A stretch of 64,000 bases of DNA from positions 1 through 64,000 of IMG/VR virus record IMGVR_UViG_3300042343_001663; one strand, written 5' to 3'. The notes under the pieces were generated by a model that saw only the letters and a program-made list of their open reading frames with translations, was not told the DNA's origin and did no database searches. Both the position numbers and the translations under genes were made by a program. The stretch is from a virus. This document shows, in pieces, positions 44,573-53,245 of this stretch (the first letter of the stretch is position 1; each line of letters starts with the position of its first letter).

Positions 44573-45367
44573 ATGAATACAGATATTATTATACATTGTA
44601 GTGGTGGCTTGGGCAACAGACTAACTACTCTATACTCTACTTATGCCCTAACATTAAAGTACGGATTTAAATTTAAATATTTTTGGGATTCTGATTTTGG
44701 ATATGAATGGAAATTTAATAGTTTATTTGACTATGATTTACCTTTGATTGAAAAAACATCAAATTCTAATATTGTAAGAAATAAATTATTTAATGAGAGT
44801 GATCGTACACATAAAAAATCTGAAATTTTAACTGTTCAAGATTTACACAGTAAAATTTTATGGCTATCTCCTGGCCATCCAAGGATAGAAAATGATTTAA
44901 CTTATACTACCAGTAGTTATAAAAATGTTTTTGAACATATATCGATATCTTCTAAATTATTAAATAAAATCAATAATATACATATACCTAAAAATACTAT
45001 TGGTATACATATCCGTGGTGGAGATATAAAAAATCCTCAGAATCTTGATCCAAATGATAAAAGAAGATATGTTTTTCCAACAAATATATTTACTATAATC
45101 GATAATAGTAATAATTCTTTTTTTATTAGTTGTGAAGATAGCGAGGATCAGATGCTATTCAAAAATAGATATTCAAATAATAAAATTATATATTTAGAAA
45201 ACTGTACTTATGACCGAATCAGTGAACTTGGACTACAAGATGCTTTCATTAATCTAATATTATTATCAAAGTGCTCGATGATTATTGGAAATATGGGAAG
45301 TACTTTTTCAGGGGTGGCTAGGATGATAGGAGAGATTGATTTTAAAGATTGTACCAATGAAGGATAA
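44573..45367 (+). CDS. Fucosyltransferase-like (GT11/NodZ-like) protein
   Basis: 264 residues from ATG 44573, just past the previous stop; 44561 would add four residues. CSGGLGNRLTTLYSTYAL is the N-terminal GDP-sugar loop, GIHIRGGDIKNP is the classic HIRRGD-type motif and IGNMGSTFSGVARM is the third conserved block. The best fucosyltransferase candidate in the window. Confidence 0.72.
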   Translation: MNTDIIIHCSGGLGNRLTTLYSTYALTLKYGFKFKYFWDSDFGYEWKFNSLFDYDLPLIEKTSNSNIVRNKLFNESDRTHKKSEILTVQDLHSKILWLSPGHPRIENDLTYTTSSYKNVFEHISISSKLLNKINNIHIPKNTIGIHIRGGDIKNPQNLDPNDKRRYVFPTNIFTIIDNSNNSFFISCEDSEDQMLFKNRYSNNKIIYLENCTYDRISELGLQDAFINLILLSKCSMIIGNMGSTFSGVARMIGEIDFKDCTNEG

Positions 45368-45374
45368 ATTTCTC

Positions 45375-45403
45375 TTGACTCAAGTCTATGTTTCTGGTAC
45401 TAT
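45375..45403 (+). promoter_or_regulatory. Sigma70-like promoter
   Basis: TTGACT (45375-45380), 17 bases, TACTAT (45398-45403), 35 bases before the dCMP deaminase ATG. It stands where the glycosyltransferase block ends and the nucleotide/replication block begins. Confidence 0.5.
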
Positions 45404-45437
45404 ACAACATACAACCAATCAGCGAATTATTACAATT

Positions 45438-45905
45438 ATGAGACCGTCGTGGACAGATTATTTTTTAGGCTTGGCAAAAGTTGTTTCTCAACGAAGTCAT
45501 GATCTGCAAACTCAACACGGGTGCATAATTACAGATAACAATAATCGTATTTTGGGTGTTGGATATAATGGATTTGCTAGAGGATTAGATGATTCATTAT
45601 TACCAAATACCAGACCCGAAAAGTATCCGTGGATGATTCATGCTGAAAGAAATGCTTTATCTAATTGTGTGGTTAGGCCAGATAATGGAATAGCATATGT
45701 TACCGGCCAATGCTGTAATGATTGTATTATGGCCTTATGGCAAGAAGGAGTAACCAAGGTTTTTATGGCCGACGATCATGGAACAAAATTATTTGATCAA
45801 GATGCAAAAAAAAGATTTGATACATTTGTAAATATGAGTGGTATAGAAATTTCTTACATAAAACCAAATCTTTCTTGGCTCAAGGATTTGAGTGGTGTAT
45901 TATGA
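45438..45905 (+). CDS. dCMP deaminase-like (deoxycytidylate deaminase) enzyme
   Basis: 155 residues from MRPSWTDYFLGLA, the usual family start; earlier in-frame ATGs lie in the previous gene or promoter. Zinc site: HAERNALSNC with catalytic Glu, and QCCNDCIMAL with two Cys. SQRSHDLQTQHGCIITD and GVGYNGFARGLDD are family hallmarks. It makes dUMP from dCMP for dTMP synthesis. ATGA overlap with the next small gene. Confidence 0.85.
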   Translation: MRPSWTDYFLGLAKVVSQRSHDLQTQHGCIITDNNNRILGVGYNGFARGLDDSLLPNTRPEKYPWMIHAERNALSNCVVRPDNGIAYVTGQCCNDCIMALWQEGVTKVFMADDHGTKLFDQDAKKRFDTFVNMSGIEISYIKPNLSWLKDLSGVL

Positions 45906-46039
45906 GTTTAATAATATATTATATATCGTGCGGTATATATTTTTACCATCAGGTGTTTAATGGTAATTCAGATATCACAAATTTTTCTTTCCAAACCGCA
46001 ATCATCATAGGCATAATTGCCATTTTAAATAGGAGATAA
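45902..46039 (+). CDS. Membrane microprotein, 45 residues
   Basis: The ATG overlaps the deaminase stop (ATGA), and the stop is 1 base before the ribonucleotide reductase ATG, whose AGGAG ribosome site lies inside this gene. The product has two hydrophobic segments (LIIYYISCGIYFY and TAIIIGIIAIL). Perfect packing between two real genes supports coding. Function unknown. Confidence 0.6.
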   Translation: MSLIIYYISCGIYFYHQVFNGNSDITNFSFQTAIIIGIIAILNRR

Positions 46040-46040
46040 T

Positions 46041-48230
46041 ATGTCGGCCCTTCAAGAACTTCAGAATTATACGTTTGTTAGTAAATATGCTCGTTGGATA
46101 GAAGACAAGAATCGCAGAGAAACATGGAAGGAAGCTGTTGATCGTGTAAAAAACATGATGCATACCCAGTATCCGGAAGTAAAAGAAGATATTGATTGGG
46201 CATATGATATGATGTATAAGAAGAAGGTTCTAGGTAGCCAAAGAGCACTCCAATTTGGTGGGGAGCCAATTCTAAAAAGACATGCTAAAATATATAATTG
46301 CACAAGTTCGTATTGTGACAGACTACGATTCTTCCAAGAGTGTTTTTGGTTGTTGCTTTGCGGCAGCGGCACAGGATTCAGTGTTCAAAAACATCACGTT
46401 GCAAAACTACCAACACTAGAACATGATATTCCAGATAATAATGAAGGTATCAAATACGTAATCGAAGACAGTATTGAAGGTTGGGCAGATGCTTTAGGTG
46501 TTCTTCTTAGCTCATACTTTAGTAAGCCAATCGAAGAATTCAAGATGTACAAAAATACTTATGTTGTTTTTGACTATTCGAATATTAGACCCAAAGGGTC
46601 ATCACTAGCCAGCGGAGTTGGTAAGGCCCCAGGATTTGAGCCACTACAAAACGGTCTAGAAAAAATTAGAACCTTACTAGATCGTTGTATTTCTAATAAC
46701 CAAAAGAAACTACGACCAATTGACGCTTATGATATTGTTATGCATAGCAGTGATGCTGTATTGAGCGGCGGAGTTAGACGTTCTGCTAGTCTTGCTTTAT
46801 TTAGCCATGATGATGAAGAAATGGCAAAAGCTAAAACAGGCAATTGGTACATTGATAATCCTCAAAGAGCACGAAGTAATAATTCCGCATTGTTGTTGAA
46901 AGACGATACAACACTTGAGGAATTTCAAACTCTTATGAATAGTGTTAAAGAATTTGGAGAACCTGGATTTATTTGGAGCGACTCAACAGAAATGACATTC
47001 AATCCTTGCGTAGAAGTTGGTATGTGGCCAGTCGATGAAGAGACAGGCAAAAGCGGATGGCAGGGATGCAATCTGTCTACTATCAATTGTTCGTCTATTG
47101 AAGACGAAGATGATTTTTATGAAAGATGCAAGGCTGCTGCTATTATAGGAACTCTACAAGCAGGATTCACTAAACTAGACTATCTTGGAGAGATCACTTG
47201 CAGAATCTTTGAAAGAGAGGCCCTACTTGGAGTTTCCTTAACTGGAACAATGGAAAAGCATGATCTTATTCTTTCAGAAAAGGTTCTTCGTGCTGGAGCT
47301 AAAATTGCAGTTGAAACAAATAAAGATCTTTCCAAGAAGATAAAAATTAACCAAGCAGCAAGAGTAACGTGCTTAAAACCAGAAGGAACAAGTTCTAGTA
47401 TGCTTGGAACAAGCTCTGGTATTCATCCGCATCACGCTAAACGCTATATAAGACACGTACAGGCCAATATTTTAGAAGCACCGTACCAGCACTTCAAAAA
47501 ACTAAACCCGCAAGCCTGTGAAAAGTCTAGTTGGTCAGCAAATAATACGGATGAGGTAATTAAGTTTCCAATAGAGGTTCCAGATGGAGCCAAATTAAAG
47601 AACCAATTACCAGCAGTAGAAATGTTATCTATTGTTAAAGATACTCAAAAAAACTGGGTTCAAAGTGGAAAAAATAGATCATTATGCACTCAAGAATATC
47701 TAAGTCATAATGTTAGTAATACCGTAACTGTGAAACCAGACGAATGGGACGATGTTACTAAATACATCTATGATAACCGTAAATACTTTGCTGGTATAAG
47801 TTTAATTCCACAGAGCGGAGATAAAGATTATACCCAAGCCCCATTCACAACAGTTTATACTAGTCGTGAAATAGTTAAAGAATATGGAGATGCTGCATTA
47901 TGGTGCTCTGGACTAATCCAATTAGGCCTGAATGCTTTTAATAATAATCTATGGGCGGCTTGTGATTATGTTAGTATGAACCAAGCAAAAGAAAATGATA
48001 GTCAAGATAAATTATTATTTATTACTAAAATGAAAAATTTTGCTGGTAAATATTTTGATAGTGACCTTAAGAGATTAACATATTGTATGAAAGATGTTTA
48101 TAATTGGAAAATCTATTGCGATCTATATAATGGATTTAAAAAAGTAGACTATACACAACTTCTGGAAAATGAAGATAATACTGTGGGGATTGAGGAAATA
48201 AGTTGTGCTGGTGGGGCTTGTTTACTATAG
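46041..48230 (+). CDS. Adenosylcobalamin-dependent ribonucleoside-triphosphate reductase (class II, monomeric)
   Basis: 729 residues, close to the Lactobacillus leichmannii-type enzyme. YNCTSSYCD (C87), FNPCVEVG (thiyl C323 and E325) and GCNLSTINC (C343) form the active site; the C-terminal CAGGACLL provides the C722/C727 relay pair. GSGTGFSVQ and SGGVRRSASL are typical of the nucleotide and barrel regions. It reduces NTPs to dNTPs with B12 from the host, with no oxygen requirement. The strong AGGAG ribosome site and GC-richer codons suggest high expression. Confidence 0.92.
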   Translation: MSALQELQNYTFVSKYARWIEDKNRRETWKEAVDRVKNMMHTQYPEVKEDIDWAYDMMYKKKVLGSQRALQFGGEPILKRHAKIYNCTSSYCDRLRFFQECFWLLLCGSGTGFSVQKHHVAKLPTLEHDIPDNNEGIKYVIEDSIEGWADALGVLLSSYFSKPIEEFKMYKNTYVVFDYSNIRPKGSSLASGVGKAPGFEPLQNGLEKIRTLLDRCISNNQKKLRPIDAYDIVMHSSDAVLSGGVRRSASLALFSHDDEEMAKAKTGNWYIDNPQRARSNNSALLLKDDTTLEEFQTLMNSVKEFGEPGFIWSDSTEMTFNPCVEVGMWPVDEETGKSGWQGCNLSTINCSSIEDEDDFYERCKAAAIIGTLQAGFTKLDYLGEITCRIFEREALLGVSLTGTMEKHDLILSEKVLRAGAKIAVETNKDLSKKIKINQAARVTCLKPEGTSSSMLGTSSGIHPHHAKRYIRHVQANILEAPYQHFKKLNPQACEKSSWSANNTDEVIKFPIEVPDGAKLKNQLPAVEMLSIVKDTQKNWVQSGKNRSLCTQEYLSHNVSNTVTVKPDEWDDVTKYIYDNRKYFAGISLIPQSGDKDYTQAPFTTVYTSREIVKEYGDAALWCSGLIQLGLNAFNNNLWAACDYVSMNQAKENDSQDKLLFITKMKNFAGKYFDSDLKRLTYCMKDVYNWKIYCDLYNGFKKVDYTQLLENEDNTVGIEEISCAGGACLL

Positions 48231-48257
48231 AACAATATTACTCGTTATTCTTATAAA

Positions 48258-48272
48258 GGTGTATTATTAAGC
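48258..48272 (+). promoter_or_regulatory. GGTGTA-class promoter candidate
   Basis: GGTGTATTATTAAGC lies in the 82-base gap between the reductase and phoH, 55 bases before the phoH start. A weak inverted repeat (AGTATTTTAATACT, 48275-48288) follows. Confidence 0.45.
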
Positions 48273-48312
48273 ACAGTATTTTAATACTCCTTATATAAGA
48301 AAAGGGCACACA

Positions 48313-49044
48313 TTGAGAAAAGCTAATAAAAACTCAAAGAAAAAAGCTAAGGTTATTGATGCGACAAATAGTTTGGAACCCAAAGGAGCTGCTTATAGAA
48401 ATCGATTAAAACCAAGAACCGAAAATCAAAAAGAATACATAAGGACTGTTGCAGAAAATACTATAACGTTTTGTCAGGGCTTAGCTGGTAGTGGTAAAAC
48501 ACACATCGCTATCGGTATGGCTCTTGAATATCTTTTAGACGAAAAAGTAAAAAAGATTATTATCACAAGACCAATATTAGAGGCTGGAGAAAAAATGGGA
48601 TATCTCCCAGGATCAGCAGAAGAAAAATTACATCCTTATCTATTGCCAATACTAGATGAAATTGGACATTTCATAAGTTCAGCACATTATGCTTCACTAA
48701 GACTTAACAACAAAGTTGAAGTTGTACCATTGGGACTCATGAGAGGTCGTAATTTTCATAATGCTTTTATTGTTGCTGACGAGTGCCAGAATGCATCGTA
48801 TGAACAATTAAAAATGTTAATAACAAGAACAGGACAATCTAGTAAAATGGTTTTAACTGGTGACGTTGCTCAGTCTGACTTAAGCAGACATTTACAAGGT
48901 GGTTTTAGCGATATGATATCAGCCCTTAATGGAGTTGAAGGTATAGGTTATTCTAAATTAGAAGCCTCAGATATTGTAAGAAATCCAATTATCTCTAAAA
49001 TCTTATATAGACTTGATGATTATGAGCAGCAAAGCCGAAAATAG
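48313..49044 (+). CDS. phoH: PhoH-like ATPase
   Basis: 243 residues from a TTG start with AAAGGG upstream; no ATG is nearby. P-loop GLAGSGKT (residues 56-63), Walker B-like FIVADECQNA, and the TRPILEAGEKMGYLPG and TGDVAQSDL motifs are diagnostic. PhoH proteins are RNA/nucleotide-related ATPases common in phages; the precise role is unsettled. Confidence 0.9.
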   Translation: MRKANKNSKKKAKVIDATNSLEPKGAAYRNRLKPRTENQKEYIRTVAENTITFCQGLAGSGKTHIAIGMALEYLLDEKVKKIIITRPILEAGEKMGYLPGSAEEKLHPYLLPILDEIGHFISSAHYASLRLNNKVEVVPLGLMRGRNFHNAFIVADECQNASYEQLKMLITRTGQSSKMVLTGDVAQSDLSRHLQGGFSDMISALNGVEGIGYSKLEASDIVRNPIISKILYRLDDYEQQSRK

Positions 49045-49612
49045 TAAATGCTTGTTGTTAAATGCAGACTATGCCCCTCTAAGAATAATATCTTGGCAGA
49101 GGGCTATAGTTTGGTCTATTAGATACGAAGACAACAAAAGTTATGGTATTGAAATATTATCATATTATAAAGATAAATATATCCAAGGATCTGCTGGCAA
49201 ACAATATCCAGTTCCAGCAGTAGCTAAAACTCTTAGATATTTTAATCTCTATAATAGAAAGATTAATTTTTCTAGACATAATTTATTTATTAGAGATAAT
49301 CATACATGCCAATATTGTGGTATGCAATTGTGTTCTACTCAATTAACTTATGATCATATCATTCCCAAATGTCGATTTAATGAAAACAAAAGATTATCAA
49401 CAAATTGGAATAATATAGTAACAGCCTGTAGACCATGTAATCATAAAAAAGGAAACAGGACTCCAAAAGAAGCGGGAATGAAATTAATAAATTCGCCAAT
49501 AGAACCCAATTACTCGTTGGAGTACTTGCCTTGGTTTCAAGAAATCTCTACTATAAGCGATGGACCTTCTTACGAACTATGGAAACCCTTTATTGTCAAT
49601 AAATATGTCTAA
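49022..49612 (+). CDS. HNH endonuclease
   Basis: 196 residues from ATG 49022 (49016 also possible). CLLLNADYAPLRIISWQRA at the N-terminus and CQYCG, LTYDHIIPK, NIVTACRPCNHKKGNRTP: HNH with two CxxC zinc pairs. This resembles stand-alone HNH proteins of phages and bacteria. It may cut DNA in replication/packaging or be a selfish homing nuclease. Confidence 0.85.
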   Translation: MSSKAENSKCLLLNADYAPLRIISWQRAIVWSIRYEDNKSYGIEILSYYKDKYIQGSAGKQYPVPAVAKTLRYFNLYNRKINFSRHNLFIRDNHTCQYCGMQLCSTQLTYDHIIPKCRFNENKRLSTNWNNIVTACRPCNHKKGNRTPKEAGMKLINSPIEPNYSLEYLPWFQEISTISDGPSYELWKPFIVNKYV

Positions 49613-50012
49613 TTTTATTTTTAATTCCAAGCCTATCGAAGATATTGAAATGTTTTATTGTCTTAGTGGAAAAGAAGACTTTGTAGACAGCGAAGGTAAT
49701 GCTAGGCTGAATTCATTGGAATCAGAAAATGTGGCTGCCAAATGCAGACAAAACAAAAAGCCAAAAAGCTTTAATAATAATCAGTATCAATATAGTTACT
49801 ATATTAGAACCACTCCAAACTCTACTCTATTTAATCCAATAGAATTATTATCTCCAATTAAAAATAAACGACAATTTGATTTTATAGACGGCGTTTGTAA
49901 AAACAAATGGATGTTTAAAGAGGTATCAAAAATAACATTTGATAAATATATAAAATTTCTCAATACCAAAAATATATCTTGGTTAAAGGATGCTGAGAGA
50001 GACTTGAAGTAA
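49605..50012 (+). CDS. Phage protein, paralog of the one at 50701
   Basis: 135 residues from ATG 49605. Shared with 50701: NFIFN at the start, LSGKEDFVDSEGNAR against VSGAEDYLDADGMPR, LFNPIE against LFNPMD, and SWLKDAERDL against SWLTKAEREL at the end. A tandem duplication with the two copies now diverged. Function unknown. Confidence 0.65.
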   Translation: MSNFIFNSKPIEDIEMFYCLSGKEDFVDSEGNARLNSLESENVAAKCRQNKKPKSFNNNQYQYSYYIRTTPNSTLFNPIELLSPIKNKRQFDFIDGVCKNKWMFKEVSKITFDKYIKFLNTKNISWLKDAERDLK

Positions 50013-50013
50013 T

Positions 50014-50364
50014 ATGCCAACTTACTCGTATGCGTGTGACAAATGCTCAAATCATTTTGAGTTATTTTATTATATTAAAGACTATATCGATAATCCAAAA
50101 TGCGCCAAGTGCGGATCAAGCCGAACATACAGAGAATATATAAAAGACGTATCTACACAAAGTTCTTCTGTTAGAAAGTCTGATACTGAATTAAAAACTA
50201 TTGGTGATTTAGCTAATAGAAACAGAGACAAAATGACGGATGATCAAAAAATAGAACTTTATAATAAGCATAATGCATATAAAGAGGAACAGCCCAAAAC
50301 GGAACTTCCCAAAGGCATGAAAAGACTCAAAAAACAACCAAAAATTAAATGGACAGACAAATGA
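50014..50364 (+). CDS. FmdB-like zinc ribbon protein
   Basis: 116 residues. N-terminal TYSYACDKCSNHFEL with CPKCGS-type CAKCG: the FmdB zinc ribbon with two CxxC pairs, then a charged helical tail. Perhaps a small nucleic-acid-binding or regulatory protein. Confidence 0.75.
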   Translation: MPTYSYACDKCSNHFELFYYIKDYIDNPKCAKCGSSRTYREYIKDVSTQSSSVRKSDTELKTIGDLANRNRDKMTDDQKIELYNKHNAYKEEQPKTELPKGMKRLKKQPKIKWTDK

Positions 50365-50708
50365 CCGACAAGCCAGAAATAAACGAACAAGATAAACAAA
50401 AAATACTAGACGCTATAGAAGCACTAAGAAAACAACATGATAGTGCCTCTTTGGCTCATAATATATCAATGTCATCAGACAAGCTGATTGAGTGTAAGCA
50501 TGAAATAGTGATTCAGGTAGTGGCAAAAATTCTTGAAGAAGATAATCTAGGCACGACCATAGGGGCCAAAGAGATATGTCAAAAGAATTATCACATACCT
50601 GTTCCTGCTAACAGAGACTATAATGAATATACAAAGGGATTCTTTGAATTTCTAGAAAACTGTATGTCAACATCTATAAATAATTTAGAAGAGGATAATA
50701 ATGGATAA
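50361..50708 (+). CDS. Hypothetical protein
   Basis: 115 residues from ATGA-overlapping start. Helical (KQKILDAIEALRKQHDS, HEIVIQVVAKILEED), with a conserved-looking NYHIPVPANRDYNEY. Overlaps the next gene by 8 bases. No family recognised. Confidence 0.6.
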   Translation: MTDKPEINEQDKQKILDAIEALRKQHDSASLAHNISMSSDKLIECKHEIVIQVVAKILEEDNLGTTIGAKEICQKNYHIPVPANRDYNEYTKGFFEFLENCMSTSINNLEEDNNG

Positions 50709-51081
50709 TTTTATATTTAATCCAACTGAAAAAACCCAGGATTCTATGTCTTTCGAATACTACGGAGTATCTGGTGCAGAAGATTACTTGGATGCTGATG
50801 GTATGCCGAGAATGGCACAAGATAGTCCTAAGGTTTTTGCTAAAAAAATAATACGATCAAACACCACAACACAGTACTGCATTAAGCTTTCAAATAATAA
50901 TAAACTATTTAATCCTATGGACTATGGTTTAGACGAAAGATCATACAGTATAGTAGACAATGTATGTAGGCCGTCTGATAAATTTAAAATAGTAAATCAA
51001 GCCGTTTTCAATATGTATATTAATTTTTTAAGTTCCAAGAACGCTTCTTGGTTAACAAAAGCCGAAAGAGAGTTAATCTAA
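50701..51081 (+). CDS. Phage protein, paralog of the one at 49605
   Basis: 126 residues, related over its whole length to the protein at 49605 (see its shared motifs). TAATG junction with the next gene. Possibly a small DNA-metabolism accessory; no motif supports a function. Confidence 0.65.
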   Translation: MDNFIFNPTEKTQDSMSFEYYGVSGAEDYLDADGMPRMAQDSPKVFAKKIIRSNTTTQYCIKLSNNNKLFNPMDYGLDERSYSIVDNVCRPSDKFKIVNQAVFNMYINFLSSKNASWLTKAERELI

Positions 51082-51398
51082 TGTCTAAACTGAATAAAAC
51101 ACAAAAGTATGCAATACAATGGCTAAGTCATACAGGGTCTGATTCTGATGCAATAGCCAAGGAATTAAATGTTACGTCAACTCAGGTTCTGTCGGTGATA
51201 GGGACTCCATCATCTAAAACAGAAACAACAGCTAGGCCACAAGCTAAGGATTTAATGATTACTCATACGTCTGGAAAGAAAAGTAATTCTGTTTCTATAA
51301 TGACAAAAGAAGCATCAGAGATTGGGGACGCTTCAAGAAACAGACACAATAATACTAAGACTAATGAGCAAAAAGGAATTTTTAGACCAAAGAAATAA
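51081..51398 (+). CDS. Helix-turn-helix-type phage protein
   Basis: 105 residues from the TAATG start. TQKYAIQWLSHTGSDSDAIAKEL and NVTSTQVLSVIG form a likely DNA-binding helix-turn-helix; the second half is polar (HTSGKKSNSVSIMTKEAS). Could regulate the replication operon. Tentative. Confidence 0.6.
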   Translation: MSKLNKTQKYAIQWLSHTGSDSDAIAKELNVTSTQVLSVIGTPSSKTETTARPQAKDLMITHTSGKKSNSVSIMTKEASEIGDASRNRHNNTKTNEQKGIFRPKK

Positions 51399-51822
51399 AA
51401 TGTATCCATCTAGATACTCGAACGGCAAGACTGTATCAGCAGCACAGTATATTACAGAGCTAATCTGTGAGCACAAAGCAAGGATAGAGAAGTTAGATCT
51501 TCATTATAGATTTTGGACCAATAAAGAATGGTCAAAATATTATCGTGATCAAATAGCTACGGCAAATAAATTATTAAAAAAATATACTCCAAAAGCTATT
51601 GTTAGAGCACTAAATGACAAAAAAACAGAAAAAATCTATTCTTTGCGAGCCCCGCATCTTATTGCTATTATAGAACATCATGAGATGTTAGCTCAGTCTG
51701 AAAATAAAAATATGAAAGATACCATAGACAGATCTGATGATAAAAAATTCAGACAACCCATTAAGAACAAAAACAATATTTTATCCAAGTTAAAGGAAAT
51801 GGAAGATGGCGACAACTCTTAA
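51364..51822 (+). CDS. Conserved-looking phage protein, unknown
   Basis: 152 residues from ATG 51364; 51400, just after the previous stop, is another option. RYSNGKTVSAAQYITELICEH and FWTNKEWSKYYRDQIATANK suggest a helical protein. Lies directly before the recombinase gene with a 17-base overlap. Function unknown. Confidence 0.6.
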   Translation: MSKKEFLDQRNKMYPSRYSNGKTVSAAQYITELICEHKARIEKLDLHYRFWTNKEWSKYYRDQIATANKLLKKYTPKAIVRALNDKKTEKIYSLRAPHLIAIIEHHEMLAQSENKNMKDTIDRSDDKKFRQPIKNKNNILSKLKEMEDGDNS

Positions 51823-52825
51823 AGAAGATGTGATGAAAAATTTTGGTGATGAAATCATACTATCCGGCAATGCCCTAGTAGACAAAAAGGTATTAACAAT
51901 ACCAGTTAGTCCAGCACTAGATATTGCTCTAAATGGAGGAATACCAGAAGGAAGTTTCGTTGTATTAACAGGACAACCAAAGTGTGGAAAAACAACAACA
52001 TCGCTAGCCTTCTCTGCAACCGCACAACAAAAGCAATATGCTCATGGATCATTTAAAGAAGGTCGCCAAGTGTACTACCTAAATATAGAGGGTAGATTAA
52101 AAAAGAGAGACCTAGAAGGAATACCAGGACTAGATCTGGCTAGATTTCATATTATAGGTAGTCAGCAAGGAAAAATATTACACGGTGAAGAATATTTGCA
52201 AATTGGAGAAAGAATTATAAATGAGGTTCCAGGATGTGTCTTAATTATAGACTCATATTCTGCTTTGTGTACTGAAGCAGAAATTACTAGTGATATGGAT
52301 AAGATGCAAAGAGCAGATGGCGCCAAGCTATTAGCAAAATTTTGCCGCAAGGTGGCCAATGTTATTCCTGTTAATCGCAATATAGTTATAGGCATTACTC
52401 ACTTAATGGGCAATCCTACCGGATATGGTGCAGAATTCAAAGAAAAAAGCGGTCAAGCTATTGCTTATCAAACAGACATTAAGCTCAGGGCTAAAACATT
52501 TAAACCGTGGATCGTTGGAACCGATAATACTCAAATAGGGCAGGAGATCGAATGGCAGGTGGTCTGCTCGGCACTTGGGCCTCCTGGTGCAGTCACAACC
52601 AGCTTTGTTAGATATGGTCAGGGAATTGATAAGTATACAGAACTGATTAATTTAGCGTCTGATGTTGGAATAATTAATAAGGGAGGAGCTTGGTATACCA
52701 TCACAGTAATGGATGATAAACCAAAGTTTCAAGGAACTGAAAAGGTAAGAAACTTCCTTCTGGAAAATAAAGAAGCCTATGAATCTGTTGAGAAATCGGT
52801 CAAAGAGGTTTTAGGTATCAAATAA
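51806..52825 (+). CDS. RecA-like recombinase
   Basis: 339 residues. Walker A GQPKCGKT (56-63), Walker B VLIIDSYSALC, and GITHLMGNPTGYGAEFKEKSG in the L2 region. Divergent from bacterial RecA (no typical MAW motif) and somewhat like UvsX. Promotes strand exchange for recombination-linked replication. The next gene begins right at its stop. Confidence 0.86.
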   Translation: MATTLKEDVMKNFGDEIILSGNALVDKKVLTIPVSPALDIALNGGIPEGSFVVLTGQPKCGKTTTSLAFSATAQQKQYAHGSFKEGRQVYYLNIEGRLKKRDLEGIPGLDLARFHIIGSQQGKILHGEEYLQIGERIINEVPGCVLIIDSYSALCTEAEITSDMDKMQRADGAKLLAKFCRKVANVIPVNRNIVIGITHLMGNPTGYGAEFKEKSGQAIAYQTDIKLRAKTFKPWIVGTDNTQIGQEIEWQVVCSALGPPGAVTTSFVRYGQGIDKYTELINLASDVGIINKGGAWYTITVMDDKPKFQGTEKVRNFLLENKEAYESVEKSVKEVLGIK

Positions 52826-53245
52826 ATGATCGTTAAAGACCTGAATGGAAATATGGTTAACTGGAACTTAACGGGCCACATAGCAAAAGGTAGAGTTAAA
52901 GAAAAATCTTCTTTTCATTTGGCCGCTAGGAAAATATTAACACAGATATTCCCAACTCTGCAAATACTAGAAGAAGTTCCTATACCTCTAAGAAAATCAG
53001 AAACTCTATATTTAGACTTTTACCTTCCTCTAATAAAAAGAGCAATAGAAGTTCATGGTGAACAGCATTATAAATTCACGCCCTTTTACCACTCGAATAG
53101 GATCAATTTTTTAAAAGCACAAAAAAAAGATAATGAAAAAAGAGAATGGTGCGAAACAAATGGGATAAGTCACATTGTATTACCTCATTTTGAAAACACA
53201 GACAAATGGAAAGCATTAATAATATATGATAACCAGAACAGCTAA
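52826..53245 (+). CDS. Putative endonuclease of PD-(D/E)xK/Vsr-like fold
   Basis: 139 residues. LYLDFYLPLIKRAIEVHGEQHYKF has spaced acidic residues and an HGxQHY motif, as in Vsr-like or restriction-like nucleases of phages; KAQKKDNEKREWCETNGI follows. Metal ligands D and E are probable, but no strict motif assigns the class. Confidence 0.6.
   Translation: MIVKDLNGNMVNWNLTGHIAKGRVKEKSSFHLAARKILTQIFPTLQILEEVPIPLRKSETLYLDFYLPLIKRAIEVHGEQHYKFTPFYHSNRINFLKAQKKDNEKREWCETNGISHIVLPHFENTDKWKALIIYDNQNS

Noticed and set aside
45894-45912. GGTGTATTATGAG at the end of the deaminase gene as a promoter
   Set aside because: It is coding sequence containing the ATGA junction and a start only 2 bases later for the microprotein; could serve the reductase, but evidence is too weak to list.
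48275-48288. AGTATTTTAATACT inverted repeat as terminator of the reductase gene
   Set aside because: Only a 6-bp AT stem with a 2-base loop and no T run; too weak.
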